From Silicimonas algicola (lineage in GTDB: Bacteria > Pseudomonadota > Alphaproteobacteria > Rhodobacterales > Rhodobacteraceae), in contig NZ_QGGV01000001.1 of assembly GCF_003148765.1 (NCBI RefSeq), positions 366,001-430,000 of the forward strand: DNA of 64,000 bases. The letters run 5' to 3'. Under the pieces are notes generated by a model, which was not told the DNA's origin, ran no database searches, and saw only the letters and a list, made by a program, of their open reading frames with translations. A program made the translations under genes and the position numbers. Shown piece after piece: positions 49,026-57,617 of the stretch (positions within the stretch are counted from its first letter, which is position 1; every line of letters begins with the position of its first letter).

Positions 49026-49460
49026 ATGTTGGTTCGTCAGATTCTTGGCATGAAGGGCGGCACCGACGTGATCGGTCTGGCCAGCGGCGCTTCCGTGTCC
49101 GACGCCGCGCGCCTTCTGTCCGAAAAGCGCATCGGCGCCATCGTCATCACTGGCGAGGGCGGAACGCCTCTCGGCATCCTCTCCGAACGCGACATAGTGC
49201 GCGAGTTGGGCCGCAGGGGGCAGGGCTGCCTGAACGACACCGTCGATACGCTGATGACGCGTGCGATGATCACCTGCACCCCCGACGAGACGGACGAACA
49301 GGTTCTGGGCAAGATGACCGAAGGCCGTTTCCGTCACATGCCGGTCATGGATGGCGACGACATGGCCGGCCTGATCTCGATCGGGGACGTGGTCAAGGCG
49401 CGGCTGTCGGAGCTGTCGATGGAGAAGAATGCGCTGGAAGGCATGATCAAGGGCTTCTAG
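49026..49460 (+). CDS. CBS domain-containing protein
   Basis: The 144-residue protein consists of two CBS motifs: VIGLASGASVSDAARLLSEKRIGAIVITGEGGTPLGILSERDIVRELGRRG and MITCTPDETDEQVLGKMTEGRFRHMPVMDGDDMAGLISIGDVVKARL. Stand-alone CBS pairs bind adenine nucleotides. It is the common alphaproteobacterial CBS protein; target unknown. GGGAGGCAC is its ribosome binding site. Confidence 0.92.
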   Translation: MLVRQILGMKGGTDVIGLASGASVSDAARLLSEKRIGAIVITGEGGTPLGILSERDIVRELGRRGQGCLNDTVDTLMTRAMITCTPDETDEQVLGKMTEGRFRHMPVMDGDDMAGLISIGDVVKARLSELSMEKNALEGMIKGF

Positions 49461-49530
49461 ATCAATTGCTTGCGGGCCGAACCGGTCCGTGGCACCAAGC
49501 CCCGGCACGCACCGGCGGAGGAGCCCCCAC

Positions 49531-50031
49531 ATGCGCATCGGCCTCTATCCCGGCACCTTCGACCCGGTCACGCTAGGACATCTCGACATCATCGAGCGCG
49601 CGACCGTATTGGTCGACAGGCTGGTGATTGGTGTCGCGATCAACCGCGACAAGGGACCGCTGTTTCCACTTGAGGAGCGCGTGGCGATGATCGAGGCCGA
49701 ATGCGGCGCCATCGCCGAACGGACAGGCGTCGAGATCGTCCCCCATCCCTTCGAAAACCTTCTGATCGACTGCGCGCGCGATGTCGGCGCGGGGATCATC
49801 ATTCGCGGCCTGCGTGCGGTGGCCGATTTCGAATACGAGTATCAGATGGTCGGCATGAACCGTCAGCTCGACGACACGGTCGAGACCGTGTTTCTTATGG
49901 CCGAGGCGGAGCACCAAGCGATCGCGTCGAAGCTTGTCAAGGAAATCGCGCGCCTCGGCGGGGACGTCTCCAAGTTCGTGACACCAGCGGTCTGCGACGC
50001 GCTGGTTGCGCGGTTCGCCTCTAAGCGATGA
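49531..50031 (+). CDS. coaD: phosphopantetheine adenylyltransferase
   Basis: The 166-residue enzyme transfers AMP to 4'-phosphopantetheine, the penultimate step of CoA synthesis. It begins MRIGLYPGTFDPVTLGHLDII with the T/HxGH nucleotidyl-transfer motif, and has IIRGLRAVADFEYEYQM and EHQAIASKLVKEIARLGGDVSKFV. The ribosome binding site is CGGAGGAG. A GC hairpin right after the stop ends the unit. Confidence 0.96.
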   Translation: MRIGLYPGTFDPVTLGHLDIIERATVLVDRLVIGVAINRDKGPLFPLEERVAMIEAECGAIAERTGVEIVPHPFENLLIDCARDVGAGIIIRGLRAVADFEYEYQMVGMNRQLDDTVETVFLMAEAEHQAIASKLVKEIARLGGDVSKFVTPAVCDALVARFASKR

Positions 50032-50039
50032 TACGAAAA

Positions 50040-50058
50040 GGGCGGCCACTGGCCGCCC
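50040..50058. terminator. terminator between coaD and the DUF1127 gene
   Basis: GGGCGGCC-ACT-GGCCGCCC is a perfect 8-bp stem 8 bases after the coaD stop, with GTGCGTTATTTC after it. It could serve the converging DUF1127 gene as well. Confidence 0.7.
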
Positions 50059-50086
50059 GTGCGTTATTTCAACGAGGAGGCGTGCG

Positions 50087-50236
50087 TCACGCTCCGTAGA
50101 CCGCGCGGCGCGCGATATCCTTCGCATCGCCCCGGTAGATGTCGAGGTCGAGCGCGGTGTCGAGGGGCATGTTGCGCAGCGCCCGGACGGTCCGGCGGTA
50201 AGCGGCGCGTTTCTTGAGATCGGCGATTAGTGTCAT
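50087..50236 (-). CDS. DUF1127-like small protein
   Basis: The 49-residue protein reads MTLIADLKKRAAYRRTVRAL, then RNMPLDTALDLDIYRGDAKD and a short IARRAVYGA tail, close to the arginine-rich DUF1127 motif (R-x-L-x-x-M-x-x-x-x-L-x-D-I). DUF1127 proteins act in RNA turnover and in phosphate or carbon control in alphaproteobacteria. ACAGGAAAAG is a good ribosome binding site. Its ATG overlaps the stop of the MprF-like gene (ATGA). Confidence 0.7.
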   Translation of the reverse strand: MTLIADLKKRAAYRRTVRALRNMPLDTALDLDIYRGDAKDIARRAVYGA

Positions 50237-52164
50237 CGGTTCTTTTCCTGTGTCATCTGTGTTCTGTTACCGCCAACATGAGGTCTGCAGATGGCCGGAA
50301 CAACGTCCATGTTGGAATGCCCGCCTTGCATTGGACGCATGGTGCTCGACAGCCCTGTGGAGGCCAGGAGAGGCAGAGGCTTCGCGATCCTAAGGAGAAT
50401 GTCCGTCCCTGCGAGTACAAGCAGGGCGAGGTTGGGTGCGGCGAGATAGAGCGTCTGGCGTCGCGGGTGAAACGAGCACTTGAACTGCCGCAGGCCCTGC
50501 GCTTCGCGTCGGCACGTCAATCGGCGCAGGACGGGGTGGCCGCTTTCCAGCGGCATTGCGGCCAGCGACACGCGCCTCACGCCCTCGGCGCGGGCGGCCT
50601 CAAGCGCGGCTGCGATCAACGCGTGCATCGTGCCGTCCGGCATGTCTGCCTCGTTCCGCATCAGGTCCAGACACCACTCGGCCTTCGCGATGTGAAAGCT
50701 GGCGAAAGCCACGAGGCGGCCATCGCGCCGAGCCAGCCAGACCCGCTGGCCGGCTAGGTAATCCGGACAGTATCGGCCCATGCTGAACCCGCGCTCGCCT
50801 CCTGTACGTTTCGTCCAGTTGCCGGCCACACGGGACATATCCTGAAGCGGAAGGCGCCCCGCGGACTCGATCGTCACCCCGGCCTTTCTTGCCCTGCCAA
50901 GCTTGCGGCGAAGCTGTCGACGCTCCGGCACATCGAGCGCAAAGTCCGCGGGCGAGACCGAGGCGTCTTCCGAGACCGCGAGGACAGTCCACCCCGACCG
51001 GCGTGCGACCCCCGCCGTCCGCGCGTCCGCCTTGTAGAGAGCCGGGAACAGGTTCCGCTGCCTCGCCAGGTCGCCGAAGTCTCTCAAGGAGGGCCGCGTC
51101 ATCCTCTCCCCACAGACAGGCGAGCCGAGCGCCACGAGGCATTGGGACGCCTCGACTACATGCAGTCCAAGTCCATCGACAACGGACAGCTGTCCGGATT
51201 GACGGGCCAGCCCGGCCTCGGCGCGGACGGCGGGAGGCAAGGCAGGGACGATGGTTCGTCGAAGGGCGCGGTCCACCGAAGGGCGCGCCAGCACGACTAG
51301 GGCGGCACAGGCAGGGAGCGCGTAGTAGACCAGCCGAAAGGCCAAGACAGCGGCCATCAGTTCCGTCTCGGGGACGGCTGGGAGGAGTGTCACCAGCGCC
51401 AGCTCGAACGGTCCCACACCGCCCGGAGCGCCGGATAGGAGGCCCGCTCCGAGAGCGACGAGGAAAGCAGCGAGAAAGACGCTGAAGTCAGGCTGGCTGC
51501 CCGCTGGCAACAGGGCCCACAGCGCCAGAGACGCAAGCGCTGTGTCCGTGATCGCAAGAACGGTCAGACGTCCGACTAGGCGAAGGGGTGGCAAACTCAC
51601 CGGAAGCCAGGCGGGCTGTGCCACTGAAAGGACCAGGTAGCCGACCATCGGCGGAATAACGAAGAGACCTGAAACTCCCGCTCCGCCCGACCCGATGTCC
51701 GACACTGACAGCGCCAGCGCCGCAAGAACCGAGAGGGCTGCCATGAAAGTGAACGAGACATAGTTCGTCACGCGAAGGGCGTTCGGCAGACTGAGTTCCG
51801 GCAATGCGCGCCAGCGGGCGATGGCGCCTGTGGCGAGCCCGAAGCCGAGCGTCTGCGCCAGTGCGATGGCCACTGCTCCGGAAACTCCCGCGCGTGCCGC
51901 CCTGACGCCCGTGCCGAGCCAACGGTGGAAAAGGGCGTCGTATTGACCGGCCGCAGCGAAGCTGGCGCAGGTGGCGACCAGAGCGATCAGCCATTGAGCC
52001 GCGCCGATGCCGCGAACCTCCTCTGCGACGGTCAGCAGGCTGACCTCGCCGAGGTGCCGCACGACGAGTGCCGCGCAGACAGCAGCCACAGCAATGGCTC
52101 CGAAGGTCCGCAATCTGGCGCGCGCGCCTGCGCCTGCCGCAGAAAGTGACGGAAAGAAACTCAT
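50233..52164 (-). CDS. phosphatidylglycerol lysyltransferase-like (MprF-like) protein
   Basis: The 643-residue protein has an N-terminal membrane domain of about 7-8 spans (UPF0104-like; GAGLLSGAPGGVGPFELALV is the usual pre-last-span motif). The C-terminal DUF2156 (GNAT-like) domain starts near residue 345 and includes KLGRARKAGVTIE, FSMGRYCPDYLAGQRVWLARRDGRLVAFASF and ALEAARAEGVRRVSLAAMPLE. MprF proteins add lysine or alanine to phosphatidylglycerol and flip it, reducing cationic-peptide sensitivity. It is shorter than S. aureus MprF (about 840). The ATG at 52164 follows GGAAAGAAACTC. Confidence 0.85.
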   Translation of the reverse strand: MSFFPSLSAAGAGARARLRTFGAIAVAAVCAALVVRHLGEVSLLTVAEEVRGIGAAQWLIALVATCASFAAAGQYDALFHRWLGTGVRAARAGVSGAVAIALAQTLGFGLATGAIARWRALPELSLPNALRVTNYVSFTFMAALSVLAALALSVSDIGSGGAGVSGLFVIPPMVGYLVLSVAQPAWLPVSLPPLRLVGRLTVLAITDTALASLALWALLPAGSQPDFSVFLAAFLVALGAGLLSGAPGGVGPFELALVTLLPAVPETELMAAVLAFRLVYYALPACAALVVLARPSVDRALRRTIVPALPPAVRAEAGLARQSGQLSVVDGLGLHVVEASQCLVALGSPVCGERMTRPSLRDFGDLARQRNLFPALYKADARTAGVARRSGWTVLAVSEDASVSPADFALDVPERRQLRRKLGRARKAGVTIESAGRLPLQDMSRVAGNWTKRTGGERGFSMGRYCPDYLAGQRVWLARRDGRLVAFASFHIAKAEWCLDLMRNEADMPDGTMHALIAAALEAARAEGVRRVSLAAMPLESGHPVLRRLTCRREAQGLRQFKCSFHPRRQTLYLAAPNLALLVLAGTDILLRIAKPLPLLASTGLSSTMRPMQGGHSNMDVVPAICRPHVGGNRTQMTQEKNR

Positions 52165-52248
52165 GACCCGCACCCCGAAGGACGCCCCCGGGGTCAGGCT
52201 CTATGAGAGACGGATTGATGCGGACTTAACGGCCGGCAGAGCGTCGAC

Positions 52249-52563
52249 TCAGATCTCTTCCATGAGCTGAGCCTTGGCGACGACGAGGAGCTCGCTCAAC
52301 TTCGCGCGAATTTCCGCTTCGGTCGCGAGATCGCCCATGTCCTTCGAGACCTTGCGCACGACGTCGTCATGCCCTGCTTCCTCGAAGTCGGCCTTCACAA
52401 CCTCTTTCGCATAGGCCGCCGCGTCTTCCGCCGACTTGCCCATCTTGTCGGCAGCCCAGAGACCCAAAAGCTTGTTCCGGCGCGCTTCGGCCCGGAACTG
52501 CATGTCGGCATCATGGGCGAACTTGGATTCGAAGGCGTTTTCGCGGTCGTCGAACGTGGACAT
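52249..52563 (-). CDS. F1-ATPase inhibitor zeta-like protein (DUF1476)
   Basis: This 104-residue helical protein has the DUF1476 pattern: MSTFDDRENAFESKFAHDADMQFRAEARRNKLLGLWAADKMGKS at the start and DFEEAGHDDVVRKVSKDM in the middle. In Paracoccus the zeta subunit blocks ATP hydrolysis by F1 through its N-terminal helix. No atp genes occur in this window; stand-alone location next to purC is usual for this family. Start chosen at MSTFDD by similarity. Confidence 0.92.
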   Translation of the reverse strand: MSTFDDRENAFESKFAHDADMQFRAEARRNKLLGLWAADKMGKSAEDAAAYAKEVVKADFEEAGHDDVVRKVSKDMGDLATEAEIRAKLSELLVVAKAQLMEEI

Positions 52564-52884
52564 GGCTGATCTTCCCGGCAAAGCTTTTCACGTTCCATAT
52601 GCCTCTCCGGGGCGCGCGTCGCAAGGGCAGAGGGGCGGATACGTCTCTGCGCCGCACCTCGCCGAATGGTCAGTGGGACAATGCATTGTCACCGAAATCC
52701 AATCATGGAATTATCGGACGGCCTGCCTCCTGGCCGGATAAACCGTTCGACACCTTCCCGTTCGCAGCAAAGCCTGCAGGCAAGGGCCTGGCGCTTGCCG
52801 CAACGCCCGCTTTGCCCTAAAGAGACGCCATCACGCGCGTGGAAATTTTTCCGCGCGCGGTGACGTTTCCCGGAAAGGGCCAAC
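52564..52884. other. divergent intergenic region between zeta-like gene and purC
   Basis: These 321 bases hold no convincing gene. They should carry promoters for both directions. The last 55 bases contain an imperfect inverted repeat (CACGCGCGTGGAAA at 52832 and TTTCCGCGCGCGGTG at 52848) near the purC ribosome binding site, which could be an operator or a hairpin in the purC leader. Confidence 0.5.
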
Positions 52885-53646
52885 ATGGCGCGGCGCAAGA
52901 AGGTTTACGAGGGCAAGGCCAAGATCCTTTACGAAGGTCCCGAGCCGGGCACTCTGGTGCAGTACTTCAAGGACGACGCCACCGCCTTCAACGCCCAGAA
53001 GCGCGCCATCATCGAGGGCAAGGGCGTCCTCAACAACCGCCTTTCCGAGTTCTTCATGAAGGGTCTCGCCCAGATCGGCGTACCGACGCACTTCATCCGC
53101 CGCATCAACATGCGCGAGCAGCTCATCCGTTCGGTCGAGATCATTCCGCTCGAGGTCGTCGTCCGGAACTACGCTGCCGGCTCGATGTCGACGCGTCTCG
53201 GGCTCGAGGAGGGAACGCTCCTTCCGCGACCGATTGTGGAATTCTGCCTCAAGGACGACGCGCTCGGCGACCCTCTGGTCTCGGAAGAGCACATCGTCGC
53301 CTTCGGATGGGCCAATCAGCAGGATCTCGACGACATGGTCGCCCTGGCTCTGCGGGTAAACGACTTCCTCTCCGGCTGCTTCCTGGCCGTCGGGATCAAG
53401 CTCGTGGACTTCAAGATCGAGATCGGACGCATCTGGGACGGCGATTATCAGCGCCTCGTCGTCGCCGACGAGATCAGCCCTGATTCCTGCCGTCTCTGGG
53501 ACATGGAGACAGGCCAGAAGCTCGACAAGGATGTCTTCCGCCGCGATCTCGGCAACCTGACGGATGCCTACACCGAAGTCGCGCGCCGTCTTGGCGTCCT
53601 GCCGCAGAACGTGACCCCGGCGCAGAAGCCCAAGCTGATCAACTGA
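52885..53646 (+). CDS. purC: SAICAR synthase
   Basis: The 253-residue enzyme joins CAIR and aspartate in purine synthesis. It has [77 protein letters not shown] and [31 protein letters not shown]. The purS gene follows 137 bases later, so purC-purS-ADH-purQ may be one transcription unit. Confidence 0.97.
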   Translation: MARRKKVYEGKAKILYEGPEPGTLVQYFKDDATAFNAQKRAIIEGKGVLNNRLSEFFMKGLAQIGVPTHFIRRINMREQLIRSVEIIPLEVVVRNYAAGSMSTRLGLEEGTLLPRPIVEFCLKDDALGDPLVSEEHIVAFGWANQQDLDDMVALALRVNDFLSGCFLAVGIKLVDFKIEIGRIWDGDYQRLVVADEISPDSCRLWDMETGQKLDKDVFRRDLGNLTDAYTEVARRLGVLPQNVTPAQKPKLIN

Positions 53647-53783
53647 CGCCGGCTTTCTCGTTGCATCTGGCCGGCGAGGTCGCCGCTGGCTCCGCATGCA
53701 TGATGAAGGCTGCCTCAGCGAGGGTTTTACAAACGCAGGCGGATACGCGATAGCTCCGGCGACAGCAGCGACGGGGGAAGACC

Positions 53784-54023
53784 ATGAAAGCGCGCGTTCA
53801 CATCATGCTCAAGACCGGCGTTCTCGACCCCCAGGGCGAGGCGGTGCGCCATGCTCTCGGCACGCTCGGCTTCGAAGGGGTGACGGGGGTGCGGCAGGGC
53901 AAGGTCATCGAGCTCGACCTCGCCGAGACCGACCGCGCGAAAGCCGGGGCCGACGTCGCGCGCATGTGCGAGACGCTTCTTGCGAATACCGTGATCGAGC
54001 AATACGACGTGGAGCTTCTCTGA
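53784..54023 (+). CDS. purS: FGAM synthase subunit PurS
   Basis: This 79-residue protein is the small bridging subunit of the three-part formylglycinamidine ribonucleotide synthase (PurLQS). It has MKARVHIMLKTGVLDPQGEAVRHALGTLGFEGVTGVRQGKVIEL and ends CETLLANTVIEQYDVELL. GGGGGAAGACC is the ribosome binding site. Its stop overlaps the alcohol dehydrogenase start (TGATG). Confidence 0.95.
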   Translation: MKARVHIMLKTGVLDPQGEAVRHALGTLGFEGVTGVRQGKVIELDLAETDRAKAGADVARMCETLLANTVIEQYDVELL

Positions 54024-55060
54024 TGCGTGCTGCCGTTCTCCGCGCCTACCGGGAACCGCTGTCGATCGAGGACGTGGCCGACCCCGAGTGCCCCGAGGAC
54101 GGTGTGGTCCTGAAGGTCCTCGCCTGCGGCATCTGCCGCTCGGACTGGCATGGATGGGTCGGTGAACACCCGAGGGTGAAACCCGGTCAGATCGGCGGGC
54201 ACGAGTATTGCGGAGAGGTCGTCGCGGCCGGTCCGCGCGCCCAGTTCAAGGTGGGCGACAAGCTGATCGCGCCCTTCATCCTCGCCTGCGGCACTTGTCC
54301 GAACTGCCGCGCGGGCGAGTCGAATACCTGCCTCGATCAGCGCCTGCCCGGCTTCATCGAACCCGGCGCCTTTGCCGAATACGTCGCCGTGCCCCGCGAT
54401 CACAACCTGGCCCGCCTGCCCGAAGCCATGTCGCCCACATTGGCGGCGGCTCTCGGCTGCCGCGTAACGACCGCCTGGCACGCGCTGACCGGCCGCGCCG
54501 CCTTGAGGCCTGGCGAATGGCTCGCCGTCCACGGCACCGGCGGGATCGGCCTCGCGGCCATGCTCCTGGGACGTGCTCTGGGCGCCCGGGTTATCGTCAC
54601 CGACATCGTGGCCGAGAAACTTGCGCATGCAAAAGGTCTGGGTGCGGATTTCACCGTCAACGCGGCCGAGACAGACACCGCTGCGAAAATTCGGGACATC
54701 ACCGGCGGAGGGGCGCACGTCTCGGTCGAGGCGCTCGGTTTTCCCGCCACTGTCGCTGCCTCCATCGCCTGCCTGAGACCGCTGGGACGTCACGTCCAGG
54801 TCGGGATGCCAGTCGGCCACCATGCGGTTCAGGAGGTGAACTTGAACCAAGTCTACATGGGCAACCTTGCACTTTACGGCACCAGGGGCATGCCCGCGCA
54901 CCGCTACCCGTCGCTTTTGAGCCTGATCGACGGTGGACACGTGGACCTCAATCCGATCGTTGCCCGAGAGGTGGGACTGTCCGAAACGTCCGCGGAATTG
55001 GCGGCTTTCAACGGCCCGACGCCGCCGGGGGTGGCAGTGATCACGGAGTTTTCGGGGTAG
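54023..55060 (+). CDS. zinc-dependent medium-chain alcohol dehydrogenase
   Basis: The 345-residue MDR protein has a catalytic zinc site (CGICRSDWHGW, GGHEYCGEVV) and a structural zinc site CGTCPNCRAGESNTC. The Rossmann fold includes VHGTGGIGLAAMLLGRALGARVIVTDI. The substrate (alcohol or aldehyde) is unknown. It lies inside the purine run, its ATG overlapping purS by one base and with 82 bases to purQ. No purine role for such an enzyme is known, so it is probably a hitch-hiker. Confidence 0.9.
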   Translation: MRAAVLRAYREPLSIEDVADPECPEDGVVLKVLACGICRSDWHGWVGEHPRVKPGQIGGHEYCGEVVAAGPRAQFKVGDKLIAPFILACGTCPNCRAGESNTCLDQRLPGFIEPGAFAEYVAVPRDHNLARLPEAMSPTLAAALGCRVTTAWHALTGRAALRPGEWLAVHGTGGIGLAAMLLGRALGARVIVTDIVAEKLAHAKGLGADFTVNAAETDTAAKIRDITGGGAHVSVEALGFPATVAASIACLRPLGRHVQVGMPVGHHAVQEVNLNQVYMGNLALYGTRGMPAHRYPSLLSLIDGGHVDLNPIVAREVGLSETSAELAAFNGPTPPGVAVITEFSG

Positions 55061-55142
55061 GAGACACTTTCCGGCCAGGCTGACTTGAGTTTTCACGTCC
55101 GACAGAGCAAATGAGCCCCATTCCCGATCCGGAGCACCGCCC

Positions 55143-55811
55143 ATGAAAGCCGCCGTCCTTGTCTTCCCCGGATCGAACTGCGACCGCGACCTTGCCGTCG
55201 CCTTCCGCAACGCGGGCTTCCAGGTCGACATGGTCTGGCACAAGGACAGCGACCTACCCGCGAACGTCGACATCGTCGGTGTCCCCGGCGGCTTTTCCTT
55301 CGGCGATTACCTTCGCTGCGGGGCGATTGCGGCGAGGTCGCCGATCACCTCCGCTCTCCGGTCGCACGTCGAGAGGGGCGGCTATGCCATCGGCATCTGC
55401 AACGGCTTCCAGGTTCTCCTCGAGACCGGGCTACTGCCCGGGGCACTGATGCGGAATGCGGGGCTCAAGTTCATCTGCAAGCCCGTGGTTCTCGATGTCG
55501 CTACGGCGGACAGCGATTTCACCCGTGGTTACAAGCTGGGCCAGACCGTCACCTTCCCCGTGGCCCACCATGACGGAAACTACACGACGGATGAGGCGAC
55601 GCTCGCGCGCCTGAAGGGCGAGGACCGCGTCGCCTTCCGCTATGCACAGGACGTCAACGGGTCAGTCGATCGTATAGCCGGCATCCTGTCGGAAAACAGG
55701 CGCGTCCTCGGGCTGATGCCGCACCCCGAGCGCGCAGCCGATCCGGCACTTGGACCCGCCGACGGACGGGCCCTCTTCGCCGCCCTTGCCGCGACCCGCG
55801 TCGCCGCTTGA
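55143..55811 (+). CDS. purQ: FGAM synthase glutaminase subunit PurQ
   Basis: This 222-residue class I glutamine amidotransferase supplies ammonia to PurL. It has MKAAVLVFPGSNCDRDLAVAF, VGVPGGFSFGDYLRCGAIA and the nucleophile in AIGICNGFQVLLETGLLPGAL. The catalytic His-Glu pair appears as LMPHPERAADP. GGAGCACCGCCC precedes the start. purL is not in this window. Confidence 0.97.
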   Translation: MKAAVLVFPGSNCDRDLAVAFRNAGFQVDMVWHKDSDLPANVDIVGVPGGFSFGDYLRCGAIAARSPITSALRSHVERGGYAIGICNGFQVLLETGLLPGALMRNAGLKFICKPVVLDVATADSDFTRGYKLGQTVTFPVAHHDGNYTTDEATLARLKGEDRVAFRYAQDVNGSVDRIAGILSENRRVLGLMPHPERAADPALGPADGRALFAALAATRVAA

Positions 55812-55842
55812 GCGAGGAGCGCCGCCCGCATACATTCGTTCC

Positions 55843-57600
55843 ATGACGACACCGCCAAAACAGGGCGACTTCCGCTCCGAAAGCACGCCTCGGCGCGTCC
55901 GATACCTCATGGCGCTTCTTGTCGTGATCGCCGCCGCTGTGATCCTGTGGACGAACCAGTACCTGATGCTTCGCTTCACCGAGACGACGCGGTCCCGCGC
56001 CGAGGTGCGCCTGGCGCTTTATTCCGGGAACATCCTGTCGGAGCTTCAGCGCAATCAGATCGTCCCGCAACTTCTGGCACGGGATCCGACGCTGATCGGG
56101 GCGCTCAACTCGGATGACTTCTCGCAAAGCTCGCAGCGTCTGATCGAATACCGCGACGAAATCGGCGCCGAGGGGATGCTCCTCATGGATGCCGAGGGAC
56201 GTGCCGTGGCGGCCACGGACCGTTCGCTGCTCGGCTCGATCCACAAGGCCCAGCCCTATTTCATCGAGGCCACGAGGTCGAACGACACGGTCTTCACCAC
56301 AAGCCTTCTCGAAGCAGGCGGTCGCGTCTTTGCCTATTCCCGCCGGATCGAAGCGCAGGGCACGCTGATCGGCGTCATCATGGTCGAGGTCGACTTGAAG
56401 AAATTCGAGACGTCCTGGGCCGGGTTCACCGATGCCGTCATCGTGTCGGATAGCGAGGACACGATCATCCTTGCGACCGAAGCCCGCTGGCGCGGTCTGA
56501 CCGAGAAGGAGGCACTTGCCGTCCGCTCGGTGCCCTCGGCGATCGAGCGCGCCTTCCGGGCCACGGCAAGGTGGGGTGCCTTGCCGGCGGATGCCTACCT
56601 TCAGGGCGAGGCGGTCATGCGGCAGGAGGCGCGGATCGGGTTCCAGGGCTGGAAGATCGCCAGTTTCACGACCTATGCGGGTGTGCGCGAGAGGGTGAAC
56701 GCGGTTCTCGCCCTGGAAATCATGGGATTCGCGATCCTCATGGCGATGGCCTTCTACCTGGTCAGCCGGAAAGCCACGTCCCGCCTCGTCATCTTCCAGC
56801 GGGAATCGGCTGAACTTCGCCAGCTTAATGCCGCGCTCCAGCGGGAAATCGCCGAGCGTGAAAAGGCGGAACGACACCTCGAAGTCGCCGAGCAGACGCT
56901 TCAGCAATCCTCGAAACTTGCGGCCTTGGGCGAGATGTCGGCAGCCGTTAGCCACGAACTGAACCAGCCCCTCGCTGCGATGAAGACCTACCTCGCCGGC
57001 GCAAAACTTCTTCTTCAGCGGCGTCGGGCGGACGAGGCGTTGTCATCCTTTCAGCGCATCGACGACCTGATAGAAAGGATGGGGGCGATCACGCGCCAAC
57101 TGAAATCCTATGCTCGGAAGGGTGGCGATGCCTTTGAAATCATTGACGTGAGGGACTCCGTCTCGTCCGCCTTGTCTATGATGGAGCCCCAGCTTCGCAG
57201 GGGCGACGTCGACATGAGCATATCGCTCCCCCGCAACTCGGTCTATGTTCGGGCGGATAGGATCCGGTTCGAGCAGGTACTGGTCAATCTCTTGCGAAAT
57301 GCGCTCGACGCGACCAAGGGCATCAAGAGCCCGGAAGTGAAGATCCTCGTCACCGTCGGGGATGACGTCGTCGTGACGGTCCGTGACAACGGCAGCGGCA
57401 TCGAGGATCTGGAGAGCTTGTTTGAACCCTTCTACACCACCAAGTCTCCCGGTGACGGGGTCGGCCTGGGACTTGCCATTTCATCCGGGATCGTAAACGA
57501 CCTTGGCGGTCGGCTCACCGCGAGGAATGGCCGGAATGGCGGGGCTGTATTTGAAATAACCCTGCCGCTCGTCAGCCAGAGCGCGGAAGCGGCGGAATGA
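55843..57600 (+). CDS. DctB-like sensor histidine kinase
   Basis: The 585-residue kinase has an N-terminal membrane helix (VRYLMALLVVIAAAVILW), a periplasmic double-Cache sensor (about residues 40-285), and a second membrane helix (ALEIMGFAILMAMAFYLV). A short coiled coil, the H box AAVSHELNQPLAAMKTYLAGAKLLLQR and N/G boxes (NLLRNALDAT, VRDNGSGIEDL, DGVGLGLAISSGIV) complete it. This matches C4-dicarboxylate sensors of the DctB type. No dctPQM transporter is near. It overlaps the following regulator's possible ATG. Confidence 0.88.
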   Translation: MTTPPKQGDFRSESTPRRVRYLMALLVVIAAAVILWTNQYLMLRFTETTRSRAEVRLALYSGNILSELQRNQIVPQLLARDPTLIGALNSDDFSQSSQRLIEYRDEIGAEGMLLMDAEGRAVAATDRSLLGSIHKAQPYFIEATRSNDTVFTTSLLEAGGRVFAYSRRIEAQGTLIGVIMVEVDLKKFETSWAGFTDAVIVSDSEDTIILATEARWRGLTEKEALAVRSVPSAIERAFRATARWGALPADAYLQGEAVMRQEARIGFQGWKIASFTTYAGVRERVNAVLALEIMGFAILMAMAFYLVSRKATSRLVIFQRESAELRQLNAALQREIAEREKAERHLEVAEQTLQQSSKLAALGEMSAAVSHELNQPLAAMKTYLAGAKLLLQRRRADEALSSFQRIDDLIERMGAITRQLKSYARKGGDAFEIIDVRDSVSSALSMMEPQLRRGDVDMSISLPRNSVYVRADRIRFEQVLVNLLRNALDATKGIKSPEVKILVTVGDDVVVTVRDNGSGIEDLESLFEPFYTTKSPGDGVGLGLAISSGIVNDLGGRLTARNGRNGGAVFEITLPLVSQSAEAAE

Positions 57601-57617
57601 CAAACGGAGTGAGACCC

